DNA from: Spirochaetota bacterium | Lineage (GTDB): Bacteria; Spirochaetota; Spirochaetia; Treponematales; UBA12059 | Length of the DNA: 64,000 bases | Assembly: GCA_022703505.1 (NCBI GenBank) | Contig: JAKLDN010000010.1 | Coordinates: 112,514 to 176,513, forward strand | Direction of reading: 5' to 3' | Program-made: the position numbers and the translations under genes | In this document: positions 42,096-50,299 of the stretch, piece after piece | How positions within the stretch are numbered: position 1 is the stretch's first letter | Layout: the number at the start of each line of letters is the position of its first letter | Notes under the pieces: model-generated | The model's input: the letters and a program-made list of their open reading frames with translations, nothing else | Database searches by the model: none | Told to the model about the DNA's origin: nothing

Positions 42096-43085
42096 ATGAG
42101 CCGACCCGTAACCCTGGTATCCGGTCAGTGGGCCGACCTTCCCTTCGAGACCTTCTGCCAAAAGGCCGGAGCGATGGGCTTCGACGGGGTGGAGATCGCC
42201 TGCTGGGGCGACCACATGGACGTCAAGGCCGCCGCGGCGGATCCCCGGTACGTGGAGGACCGGAAGCGGATCCTGGAACGCAACAAGCTCGGCTGCTGGG
42301 CCCTCTCGGCCCACCTGGCCGGTCAGTGCGTGGGGGACCCCTGGGATCCCCGCCTGGACGGCTTCGCCCCGCCCCAGGTCAAGGGAAATCCCGACGCCAT
42401 CGTCGCCTGGGCGACGGAGGAGATGAAGCTGAGCGCCCGGGCGGCCAAGAACATGGGCTGCAAGGTGGTGACCTGCTTCATGGGCTCCCCGATCTGGCGC
42501 TACTGGTACTCCTTCCCCCAGACCACCGAGGAGATGGTCGAGAACGCCTACGCGGAGATCGTCCGGCGCTGGACCCCCATCCTGGACGTCTTCGACGAGT
42601 GCGGGGTGCGCTTCGCCCTGGAGGTCCACCCCACGGAGATCGCCTTCGACTACTACACCGCCGGGCGGCTCCTGGCCGCCTTCGGGCGCCGGGACACCCT
42701 GGGCTTCAATTTCGACCCCTCCCACCTCCTGTGGCAGGGCGTCCGGCCGGATTTGTTCCTCCGGGACTTCGCGGACCGGATCTACCACGTCCACATGAAG
42801 GACGTGGCGGTGCGGCCCGACGGCCGGGCGGGAATCCTGGGGTCCCACCTGCCCTTCGGGGACCTGCGGAGGGGTTGGAACTTCGTGTCCCTGGGCCGGG
42901 GGGACGTGGACTTCGACGCCATCGTCCGGGAGTTGAACGAAGCCGGATACTCGGGGCCCCTGTCCGTGGAGTGGGAGGACGCCGGGATGGACCGGGAGCA
43001 CGGGGCCGCGGAGTCCCTGGCCTACGTCCGCCGCATCGACTTCGCGCCGTCGGGCCGCGCCTTCGACGCGGCCATGAGGAAGTGA
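42096..43085 (+). CDS. Sugar isomerase/epimerase, xylose-isomerase-like TIM barrel
   Basis: 329 aa. Metal-site residues in FALEVHPTEIAFD, FNFDPSHL, YHVHMKDV and LSVEWEDAG, in the expected order. Starts 9 bases after the dehydrogenase behind AAGGAGG. Related to IolE-like and other sugar epimerases; likely acts after the dehydrogenase. Confidence 0.92.
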   Translation: MSRPVTLVSGQWADLPFETFCQKAGAMGFDGVEIACWGDHMDVKAAAADPRYVEDRKRILERNKLGCWALSAHLAGQCVGDPWDPRLDGFAPPQVKGNPDAIVAWATEEMKLSARAAKNMGCKVVTCFMGSPIWRYWYSFPQTTEEMVENAYAEIVRRWTPILDVFDECGVRFALEVHPTEIAFDYYTAGRLLAAFGRRDTLGFNFDPSHLLWQGVRPDLFLRDFADRIYHVHMKDVAVRPDGRAGILGSHLPFGDLRRGWNFVSLGRGDVDFDAIVRELNEAGYSGPLSVEWEDAGMDREHGAAESLAYVRRIDFAPSGRAFDAAMRK

Positions 43086-43092
43086 GGGGCCG

Positions 43093-44604
43093 ATGCCGGA
43101 CGCCATCCTTCGGGTAGAGAAGATCTCCAAGGACTTCGGGAGCGGACCCGTCCTCAAGGACGTGGATCTCGAGGTCCGCCCCGGGGAGATCCTGGGGATC
43201 ATCGGGGAGAACGGGGCGGGCAAGAGCACCCTGATGAAGATCCTGGCGGGGATCCACCAGCCCACTTCCGGAAAGGTCCACGTGGACGGGAAGGCGGTCC
43301 GGATCGCGGACCCCATCGCCGCCCGGGCCCTCAAGATCTCCCTGGTGCCCCAGGAGTTCAACCTGATCCGGGACCTCCCGGTGTACAACAACGTCTTCCT
43401 GGGCGCGGAGCTCCGGAAGCGCTCCGGGGTCCTGGACAAGGAGGCGATGAAGGCCCGGACCCGGGAGCTCCTGGCCCAGCTCAGCGTGGACCTGGATCCC
43501 GAGGCCCGGATCGAGGGCCTGTCCGCGGCGGAAAAGCAGATGGTGGAGATCTGCAAGGCCCTGGCCTTCGACTCCCGGGTCCTGATCATGGACGAGCCCA
43601 CCACCATGCTGACCAAGTACGAGATCGAGATATTGTTCCGGCTGGTGACGAAGCTCCGGTCCGAGGGCATGACTATCCTGTACATCTCCCACAAGCTCAA
43701 GGAGGTCAAGCACCTCTGTGATCGGGTGGTGGTCCTGCGGGACGGGGAACTGGTCCACGACGGCCCGACCTCGGACATCGGCATCGTGGAGATGGCCCAG
43801 AAGATGGTGGGCCGGGAGCTGGGTTCCATCTTCCCGGCCAAGGGAAAGCCCGGGGACGAGACGGTCTTCGAGGCCCGGGGCGTCACGGTGCCCGGGGTCC
43901 TGGAGGATATCTCCTTCCAGTTGCGGAAGGGCGAGATCCTGGGGCTGGCGGGCCTGGTGGGGGCGGGCCGGACCGAACTGGCGGAGACCGTCCTGGGTCT
44001 GCGCCATAAAAGCGCCGGCACCTTCCTGAAGGACGGCCGGGAACTCGACCTCCGGGAACCCGCGGACGCGGTGGCCGCCGGCATCTCCTATCTTTCCGAG
44101 GATCGGCAGGGGGCCGGGATCATCACCACCTTCACGGTCACCCGCAACGTGACCCTGGTGTCCCTGGGGGAGTACTGCCGCTCCTTCTTCCGATTGATCG
44201 ACAAGAAGACGGAAAAGACCAAGGTCCAGGGTTACGTGGACTCCTTCCATATCAAGACGGACACCCTGGAGCGGCGCCTGGAGAATCTCTCGGGGGGGAA
44301 CCAGCAGAAGGTCTCCCTGGCCAAGGCCATCGATACCTCCCCCTCGGTGCTGATCGTGGACGAGCCCACCCGGGGGGTGGACGTGTCCGCCAAGCACGAG
44401 ATCTACGTGTTCATCAACGAACTTGCCCGGAAGGGCATTTCCTGCCTGCTCATCTCCTCGGAACTGGAGGAGATCATCGGCATGTGCGACCGCGTCCTGG
44501 TGATGCGGGACGGACGGATCGCGGGGACCCTGGAGGGCGACCGGATCACGGAAGAACAGATCATGTACCACGCGACGGGAGTCCAAGAGGAGGCCGCATC
44601 GTGA
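43093..44604 (+). CDS. Sugar ABC transporter ATPase, RbsA-like
   Basis: 503 aa, two NBDs. NBD1 Walker A GENGAGKST, degenerate signature LSAAEKQ, Walker B LIMDEPTTML. NBD2 has degenerate Walker A GLVGAGRTE with LSGGNQQK and LIVDEPTRGVD. Standard length for a separate ribose-type ATPase, in contrast to the fused form at 22251. Its stop overlaps the permease GTG. Confidence 0.95.
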   Translation: MPDAILRVEKISKDFGSGPVLKDVDLEVRPGEILGIIGENGAGKSTLMKILAGIHQPTSGKVHVDGKAVRIADPIAARALKISLVPQEFNLIRDLPVYNNVFLGAELRKRSGVLDKEAMKARTRELLAQLSVDLDPEARIEGLSAAEKQMVEICKALAFDSRVLIMDEPTTMLTKYEIEILFRLVTKLRSEGMTILYISHKLKEVKHLCDRVVVLRDGELVHDGPTSDIGIVEMAQKMVGRELGSIFPAKGKPGDETVFEARGVTVPGVLEDISFQLRKGEILGLAGLVGAGRTELAETVLGLRHKSAGTFLKDGRELDLREPADAVAAGISYLSEDRQGAGIITTFTVTRNVTLVSLGEYCRSFFRLIDKKTEKTKVQGYVDSFHIKTDTLERRLENLSGGNQQKVSLAKAIDTSPSVLIVDEPTRGVDVSAKHEIYVFINELARKGISCLLISSELEEIIGMCDRVLVMRDGRIAGTLEGDRITEEQIMYHATGVQEEAAS

Positions 44605-45596
44605 GCGCTACGACCGCCAAGAAGATCGACCTGGAGAAGCACGGCGCCCTGATCGCCCTGGGAGCCCTCTTCGTCCTGGCCTCCGTCATCGGGTGGCCCT
44701 ACTTCATCCGCCCCGAGAACCTGGTCAACGTGATGCGCCAGTCCTCGTACACGGGGATCATCGCCCTGGGCATGACCTTCGTCATCATCTCCGGGGGGAT
44801 CGACCTGTCCGTGGGGGCCGTGGCCGCCTTCGTGGCCTCCTGCGGGGTCCTCTTCATGAACTGGGTCCTGCAGGCCGCGGGGGGCAACGAGGTCCTGGCC
44901 ATCCTGGGGGGCGTCTCGGTCATGATCGCCCTGGGCTTCGCGGCGGGAGCCCTGAACGGCCTTCTGATCACCAAGGGCAAGATCGTCCCCTTCATCGTGA
45001 CCCTGGGCACCATGAGCATCTTCCGGTACCTGTCCCTCCAGATGGCCAACGCCGGGGAGTTCGCCTCCCAGAGCCAGCTGTACGGGACCTTCGGGATGTC
45101 CAAGATCTTCGAGTTCAAGGTCGGGGATCAGGCGATCTCCCTGCCGATCCCGGTCTTCACCCTGCTGGTCCTGGCCGCCGTCCTGGCCTTCCTCCTGGAC
45201 AACACCCGGTACGGCCGCTACCTCTGCGCCGTGGGGTCCAACGCCCGGGTGGCCCAGTATTCCGCTGTGCGGATCGACCGGGTCCGGTTCTGGGCCTACG
45301 CGATCAACGGGATGTGCGTGGGCACCACGGCGGCCCTCCTGGCCGCCCGGTTCAACACCGTGTCCACCCCCAACTTCGGCCTCGGGTTCGAGATGGACGC
45401 CATCGCGGCCACCATCATCGGCGGCACCGCCATGGCCGGGGGCCGGGGCTCCATCTGGGGCACCATCATCGGCGTCTTCATGCTGCAGATCATCCAGAAC
45501 ATGCTGAACATGGCGGGACTCTCGCCCTACCTACAGGGGGTGGTGAAGGGCATCGTGATCATCGGCTCGGTGTACATACAGAAGCAGAGGCAATAA
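44601..45596 (+). CDS. Sugar ABC transporter permease, RbsC-like
   Basis: 331 aa from a GTG overlapping the ATPase stop (GTGA). About nine helices with TFVIISGGIDLSVGAVAAF, KGKIVPFIVTLGTMSI and GGTAMAGGRGSIWGT, all typical. It works as a homodimer with the RbsA-like ATPase and the binding protein downstream. Confidence 0.95.
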   Translation: MSATTAKKIDLEKHGALIALGALFVLASVIGWPYFIRPENLVNVMRQSSYTGIIALGMTFVIISGGIDLSVGAVAAFVASCGVLFMNWVLQAAGGNEVLAILGGVSVMIALGFAAGALNGLLITKGKIVPFIVTLGTMSIFRYLSLQMANAGEFASQSQLYGTFGMSKIFEFKVGDQAISLPIPVFTLLVLAAVLAFLLDNTRYGRYLCAVGSNARVAQYSAVRIDRVRFWAYAINGMCVGTTAALLAARFNTVSTPNFGLGFEMDAIAATIIGGTAMAGGRGSIWGTIIGVFMLQIIQNMLNMAGLSPYLQGVVKGIVIIGSVYIQKQRQ

Positions 45597-45606
45597 GGGC
45601 GATTCC

Positions 45607-45662
45607 GTCCCCTCCGGGGGGACGTTACGGGCCCTCGTCGAGGGCCTGCCCCGAAGAGGGGC
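45607..45662 (+). repeat. Three tandem GC hairpins before the binding-protein gene
   Basis: GTCCCC/GGGGAC (45607-45612, 45618-45623), GGCCCTCG-T-CGAGGGCC (45630-45646) and GCCCC/GGGGC (45648-45652, 45658-45662) fill the 98-base gap. Likely sets the ratio of binding-protein mRNA to permease mRNA by processing. Confidence 0.65.
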
Positions 45663-45694
45663 GTCGCAAGAGCAAGGGCTACGGGAGGCTTAGG

Positions 45695-46666
45695 ATGAAG
45701 AAGGTACTGTTAGCGCTCCTCATCGTCACCATGGTCGTGGGCGGCGCTATCGGCCAGGCCAAGGTGTACAAGGTCGGCGTGTCCATGCCCAGCGCCACCC
45801 ACGGGTGGATGGGCAACGCGAACTGGTGGGCCCAGAGGGCCGAGAAGGACTGGGAGGCCCGGGACAAGGCCGTCCAGATCGAGCTCAAGTTCTCCGGCAA
45901 CGTGAACCAGCAGGTGGCGGACATCGAGGACCTCCTGGTGAAGAAGGTGGATGCCCTGGTGGTCTTCCCCCACGACACCTCGGTCACCAGCATCGTCGAG
46001 AAGGCCTTCAACGCGGGCGTGTACGTGGTCGTCCTGGACCGCGGCGTCTCCAAGGAAGGCATCTACGACATCTACATCACCAACGACGACGAGGCCTACA
46101 CCCGCAAGGGCATGGAATGGCTGGCCAAGCAGATGGGCTTCAAGGGCAACCTGCTCCTGATCACGGGCATCCCCTCCCCGATCGACACCATCCGCACGGA
46201 CACGATCAAGGAAGTGGTGAAGAAGTATCCCAACATCAAGCTGCTGGACGTCCAGCCCGGCGACTGGAACCGCCAGAAGTCCCTGACCGTCATGGAGAAC
46301 TACCTGCAGAAGTACAAGCAGATCGACGCCGTGTACACCGCGGACGACGACATGATGCTGGGCGCCATGCAGGCGTACAAGGAGTCCGGCCGCAAGGACA
46401 TAAAGTTATTCCTGGGCGGCGGCTGCCTCAAGAGCGTGATCAAGGAGATCATGGACGACTCCAACCCCCTGGTGAAGGCGGACGTCACCTACTCCCCCTC
46501 GGTCATCGCCACTTCCATCTCCTACGCGGTCATCGGGGTTAAGGGCGAGAAGCTCAACCCGAACGTCTACCAGGTCCGCGCCCTTCCGCGCCGGATCATC
46601 CTGCCCTCCGAGCTCGTGACCCGCGAGAACGCCAAGGACTTCTACGTCCCCGAGGCGCCGTTCTGA
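45695..46666 (+). CDS. Sugar ABC transporter substrate-binding protein
   Basis: 323 aa, signal peptide with cleavage near AIGQA. Type I binding fold: VGVSMPSATHGWMGNANWW, VDALVVFPHD, VVVLDRGVSK and VYTADDDMMLGAMQA. GGGAGG upstream of the ATG. Placed last in the transport set, behind tandem hairpins. The D-rich pocket suggests a polyol or pyranose ligand, unspecified. Confidence 0.93.
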   Translation: MKKVLLALLIVTMVVGGAIGQAKVYKVGVSMPSATHGWMGNANWWAQRAEKDWEARDKAVQIELKFSGNVNQQVADIEDLLVKKVDALVVFPHDTSVTSIVEKAFNAGVYVVVLDRGVSKEGIYDIYITNDDEAYTRKGMEWLAKQMGFKGNLLLITGIPSPIDTIRTDTIKEVVKKYPNIKLLDVQPGDWNRQKSLTVMENYLQKYKQIDAVYTADDDMMLGAMQAYKESGRKDIKLFLGGGCLKSVIKEIMDDSNPLVKADVTYSPSVIATSISYAVIGVKGEKLNPNVYQVRALPRRIILPSELVTRENAKDFYVPEAPF

Positions 46667-46966
46667 GAAACTGAACGTAATAAAAAATTGAACCACAGGG
46701 TTTAATTAAAAATTGAACCACAGAGGCACAGAGGCACAGAGATAAATGAGGGATTGAGGATAGGAGGAGACAGGATAACAGGATAGAGACGGGATACACA
46801 GGATGGATCTTGGGAAAATCGACTCCCTGATTAATATCCTGTTAATCCTTCATAATCCTGTTCATCCTGTCTCTCTTCCGGTTCCATGACCGTTCTCTCT
46901 GTGCTCCTCTGTGCTCTCTGTGCCTCTGTGGTTGTTTTTCGGAATAGTTGTTCGAGGAGGACGGGC
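46667..46966. other. 300-bp AT-rich gap filled by a nested inverted-repeat element
   Basis: Much richer in A+T than the flanking genes. It carries the repeat element described at 46683-46933 and ends in the SD of the next gene. No coding region seen. Confidence 0.7.
46683..46933. repeat. Nested intergenic inverted-repeat element
   Basis: Outer arms AACCACAGAGGCACAGAG (46716-46733) and its exact complement at 46916-46933. Inner arms of the GACAGGATAACAGGAT type (46769-46784) pair with 46855-46871 with one extra base. The left arm is preceded by a 16-base direct repeat (46683-46698 and 46708-46723). The GGCACAGA unit is itself repeated. It looks like a mobile or hairpin intergenic repeat of unknown origin. 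Confidence 0.75.
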
Positions 46967-48055
46967 ATGGGATTCAAGGTCGGCATCGTAGGCGCCGGGG
47001 GCATGACGAGGTACCACGTTCCCGGGTTCCGGAGCGCGGGGGTCGAGGTCGTAGGGTTGGCGGATCCCGTCCCCGAGGCGAGGGAACGGACGGTCAAGCT
47101 CCACGGAATCCCGGCCGCGTACGCGAGCCTGGACGATCTTTTGGCGGCTCACAAAGACGTCGATATCATTTCCATCCTCACCCCCAACAAGTTCCACGCC
47201 CCCCTGGCCATCCAGGCCCTGCGGGCGGGCAAGCACGTCTTCTGCGAGAAGCCCCCGGCCCTGGACGCCGCTTCCACGGAACAGATGGCCGCGGAGGCGA
47301 AGAAGGCGGGGAAACGTCTCCAGTTCAACTTCAACAACCGCGCCCGCCCCGAGTCCTTCGCGATGATGGAGTACATCCGCTCCGGCGAGGTCGGCCGGAT
47401 CAACTCGGCCCAGGCGGTCTGGTGCCGGCGCAGCGGGGTCCCCGGCTTCGGCGGCTGGTTCACGGACAAGTCCGTCTCGGGGGGCGGTCCTGTGATCGAC
47501 CTGCTGCACATGCTGGACCTGGCCCTCCACTTCCTGGGCTATCCGGAGCCCGAGTGGGTCCTGGCCCAGACCTTCCGGGACTTCATCGACAACCGGGACT
47601 TCCGGGGCCCCTGGGGCATCCCCGACGTGCCGGGCGGCAAGATCGACGTCGAGGCGGCCTGCCACGGCTTCATCCGGTTCCGGACGGGTCAGGTCTGCTT
47701 CGTCCGGTCCTCCTGGGCGGAGATGTCCGAGCGGGAGACCGTGTCCGTGACCTTCCAGGGTACCAAGGCGGGAGGTGTGGTGGAGCGCCTGTTCGGCGTG
47801 GACGGGATCGACGAGACCAGCGTGGACCGCTGTCAGCTCTTCACCGTGGAACACGGCCGCCACGTCAACCGGAACGTGATCGTGCCCCGGGACGACGCCA
47901 TGGGCCGGCTCCGCTCGGTCCAGAACTTCGTGCGCTCCCTGGAGGGGACCGAGGAGCCCCTGAACACCCCGGATCAGGCGGTCAAGCTGATGAAGGTCGT
48001 GGACGCCCTCTTCGCATCCTCCGCCTCGGGAGAGCCGGTGAGGGTGGCGAGGTAG
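46967..48055 (+). CDS. Gfo/Idh/MocA-family sugar oxidoreductase
   Basis: 362 aa. Rossmann motif GAGGMTRYH, then ILTPNKFHAPLAIQAL and the hallmark EKPPA (Lys of the EKP motif); C-terminal beta-sheet domain with GGPVIDLLHMLDLALHFLG. ATG with GAGGAGG 6 bases upstream. NAD-dependent oxidation of a sugar or inositol is likely. It is the last gene of the ROK-regulated cluster; ApsD-like D-apiose dehydrogenases, as I recall, belong to this family, but nothing specific points to it here. Confidence 0.92.
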   Translation: MGFKVGIVGAGGMTRYHVPGFRSAGVEVVGLADPVPEARERTVKLHGIPAAYASLDDLLAAHKDVDIISILTPNKFHAPLAIQALRAGKHVFCEKPPALDAASTEQMAAEAKKAGKRLQFNFNNRARPESFAMMEYIRSGEVGRINSAQAVWCRRSGVPGFGGWFTDKSVSGGGPVIDLLHMLDLALHFLGYPEPEWVLAQTFRDFIDNRDFRGPWGIPDVPGGKIDVEAACHGFIRFRTGQVCFVRSSWAEMSERETVSVTFQGTKAGGVVERLFGVDGIDETSVDRCQLFTVEHGRHVNRNVIVPRDDAMGRLRSVQNFVRSLEGTEEPLNTPDQAVKLMKVVDALFASSASGEPVRVAR

Positions 48056-48079
48056 GGGCGGATCCCCGACGCGGCCGCC

Positions 48080-48106
48080 CCGCCCGGTTCGGGCGGAAGT
48101 TTTTTT
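48080..48106 (+). terminator. Intrinsic terminator after the sugar cluster
   Basis: CCGCCCG-GTT-CGGGCGG (48080-48096) followed by AAG and seven T (48100-48106): the clearest rho-independent terminator in the window. Confidence 0.85.
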
Positions 48107-48115
48107 CCCCGCTTC

Positions 48116-48143
48116 TTGACCCGCCGGGAATTGGGGTTACTAT
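48116..48143 (+). promoter_or_regulatory. Promoter for a leaderless OmpA-like gene
   Basis: TTGACC (48116-48121), 16 bases, TACTAT (48138-48143). The ATG at 48151 is 8 bases past the -10 box, i.e. at the expected start site, and has no SD. Confidence 0.55.
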
Positions 48144-48150
48144 CTTACGT

Positions 48151-49149
48151 ATGGAGCACAAAATCTGCGTGCGGATCAAGTCCGGCGAGTATGTCGAGGC
48201 CCTGGACCTCTCCCGGGCCCGCCGCGCCGTACTCCACCTGACGACCATCGAGGACTTCCAGACCGCAGCGGAGATCCCCCTCTATCTCGTCTCCGGCACG
48301 GAGCGCAAACCCCTAGCCACCTTGAGCGCCGAGCGGCTTTCCCCGCTTTCCTCCGAGGAGTGCCGCCTGGATCTGCAGACCAGCCTCGTGGGACGCCGCC
48401 GGGCGGAATTCCGGGTGGTCCAGAACGGACGGCTTGTCCTGACCGAGACCTGCGGTCTTCCGATACCCGGACCCGGCCGCCGGATCCTCGCCGTCGCCGC
48501 GATCCTGGCGGCCGCCGCGGGTCTGACCCTGCTCGTTCTTTTCTCCATCCGGGGCTGCGCCGCGGACGGGGGGCCCGGCGGGATCGGCGCACGGGTCGAA
48601 GCCCCTTCGGCGCCCGCCGTCAAACCCCGGGCCCCGTCGGCTCCGGCATCCCCCGCATCGACGGAGGTCGCGGCCCCGGCCGCCCAAGGCACCGCCCCCG
48701 AGGCTGCCGCAGTTTCCGCCGCTCCCCAGACCTCCCCCCCGCCTACCCCGGCGCCCGTTCAAGCGCCCGTTCGTACGGATCCCCTCGAAGCCGCCCGGGA
48801 GGCCTTCACGGCGCTCGGGGAGGAAACCCTGACCGTCTATTTCTCCGCGGATTCCGCGGGGATCCTCCGGGACCAGCGGGACAAGCTCGGGAAGGTGGCG
48901 GCCGTCCTGGTCCGGTATCCGGACCTGGGGATCACGATCTCCGGCCACTGCGCCACCGCGGGCACCGAAAAGGGAAGGCTGGCCCTGTCCCAGGACCGGG
49001 CCCGGGCGGTGTACGAGGCCCTCGCGGCGGCGGGGTGGAAGCCGAAGACGGCGACGGCCGTCGAGGGCTTCGGGGACGAGAGACCCGCCACCCGGGCGGA
49101 GGACCGGCAGGCCCTCAACCGCCGGGTGGAGATCCGCCTGGCGCCCTGA
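48151..49149 (+). CDS. OmpA/MotB-domain envelope protein with cytoplasmic N-terminal domain
   Basis: 332 aa. An N-terminal soluble domain of about 105 residues, one TM helix (about 111-131), a Pro/Ala-rich linker (about 140-210) and a C-terminal OmpA domain with VYFSADSAG, ISGHCATAGTE and LSQDRARAVYEALAAAG, the peptidoglycan-binding pattern. It would tether the inner membrane to the cell wall and pass information to the unknown cytoplasmic domain. Apparently leaderless. Confidence 0.88.
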   Translation: MEHKICVRIKSGEYVEALDLSRARRAVLHLTTIEDFQTAAEIPLYLVSGTERKPLATLSAERLSPLSSEECRLDLQTSLVGRRRAEFRVVQNGRLVLTETCGLPIPGPGRRILAVAAILAAAAGLTLLVLFSIRGCAADGGPGGIGARVEAPSAPAVKPRAPSAPASPASTEVAAPAAQGTAPEAAAVSAAPQTSPPPTPAPVQAPVRTDPLEAAREAFTALGEETLTVYFSADSAGILRDQRDKLGKVAAVLVRYPDLGITISGHCATAGTEKGRLALSQDRARAVYEALAAAGWKPKTATAVEGFGDERPATRAEDRQALNRRVEIRLAP

Positions 49150-49180
49150 TACTCCTGTTCTGAATGGGCGGTAAGATTCT

Positions 49181-50299
49181 CTATGCTTCCAGCTCCCGAA
49201 GAAACTCCGTAAGCCAGGCGCGGTTGTCCGCGGCGGCGTAGGTCATGCGGCCCCCCATCCGGCTGAAGGTCTTGCAGAACCGCAGGTAGTAGGCCGGATT
49301 GTCCTGGGGCGGCTCTCCGTCGGCCTGCCAGTCCCAGCGGGACTCCGCCAGGTCCACCACGTGGATGGAGAAGTCCTCGATCCGGCGGTTCTCCGCGCGG
49401 GCCGTGTTCCGGGCCATGGACAGGGCCTTCTCGAAGATCATGGGGGACATGACCGCGGAGCCCACGGAGAGGTAGACCCCTCCCTCCAGCCGGGAGACCG
49501 AGTCGGCGAAGGACAGGAAATCGAGCTCCGCGGTCCGGCCGATCGGGGCGCCCCGGGCGGCGGGATGGGTGTAGATGATGTCGTGGCCGAACATGGGGTG
49601 GCAGGTGAAGGGCACCCCCGCGCGGTACGCCGCCGCGGACAGACAGTACCGGGCCCAGGGATGCTCCACCCGCAGGAAGCCCGCAGGAAGCGGATGGGCC
49701 CGGAGGAGGGCCCGGAGGTCCGCCGCCGCCGCCGCCCGGCCCAAGACCGTCTCGTCCGCGTCCCCCGCGGCCCCGGCCAGGACGGCGTCCGCGAGTTCCG
49801 CGTCCGAGGGGATCGGAAGGCCCCCCTCGGCGACCAGGGCGCCCACGGACTCGCCGTAACCCAGGCCCCGCCAGGCCCCGACCGCCAGGGCCAGGTTGAG
49901 ACAGGACCCGGTTTCCTCCCAGATCCCGAACTGCCCCTCCGCCACGTAACGGCGCACGTCCTCCCCGGACCTTCCCTGGAAGGCGAACTCCCAGTCGTGG
50001 ATGATCCCCGCCCCGTTCGTGGCGAAGTGGGTGACCCGGCCGCCCTCCATGAGGCGGATCATCAGGCGGGAAAGCCCGTTCTTGATCGAGTGGGCCCCGA
50101 AGGCCAGGATGACCGGGGCTCCCCGGGCGCGGGCTTCCCGGGCTTCCCGGGCCGCGGCCGCGGCGTCCGCCCGGGCTGCCTCCGAGAGGGATCCCTCGTA
50201 GGAGGACGGGTCCACGGCGTCCCGCTCGATGTCCAGCTTGTTGACCCGTTCGGCCAGGGGCTTCACGCGGATCCGGGTGCGGTCGAAGAGTCGGTTCAC
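49181..50299 (-). CDS. Unknown 372-aa protein of a sugar-phosphate operon
   Basis: 372 aa from a GTG that overlaps the kinase stop, with AAGGAG 8 bases upstream. It has an alpha/beta character with VILAFGAHSIKNGLSRLMI, THFATNGAGIIHDWEFAF and a late VYLSVGSAVMSPMIFEKAL; the NGAG-IHDWE block faintly recalls NAD-binding deoxyhypusine-synthase-like folds. I do not recognise the family with certainty. Last gene of a tightly overlapping five-gene operon of sugar kinases, SIS isomerase and HAD phosphatase. Confidence 0.8.
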   Translation of the reverse strand: MNRLFDRTRIRVKPLAERVNKLDIERDAVDPSSYEGSLSEAARADAAAAAREAREARARGAPVILAFGAHSIKNGLSRLMIRLMEGGRVTHFATNGAGIIHDWEFAFQGRSGEDVRRYVAEGQFGIWEETGSCLNLALAVGAWRGLGYGESVGALVAEGGLPIPSDAELADAVLAGAAGDADETVLGRAAAAADLRALLRAHPLPAGFLRVEHPWARYCLSAAAYRAGVPFTCHPMFGHDIIYTHPAARGAPIGRTAELDFLSFADSVSRLEGGVYLSVGSAVMSPMIFEKALSMARNTARAENRRIEDFSIHVVDLAESRWDWQADGEPPQDNPAYYLRFCKTFSRMGGRMTYAAADNRAWLTEFLRELEA

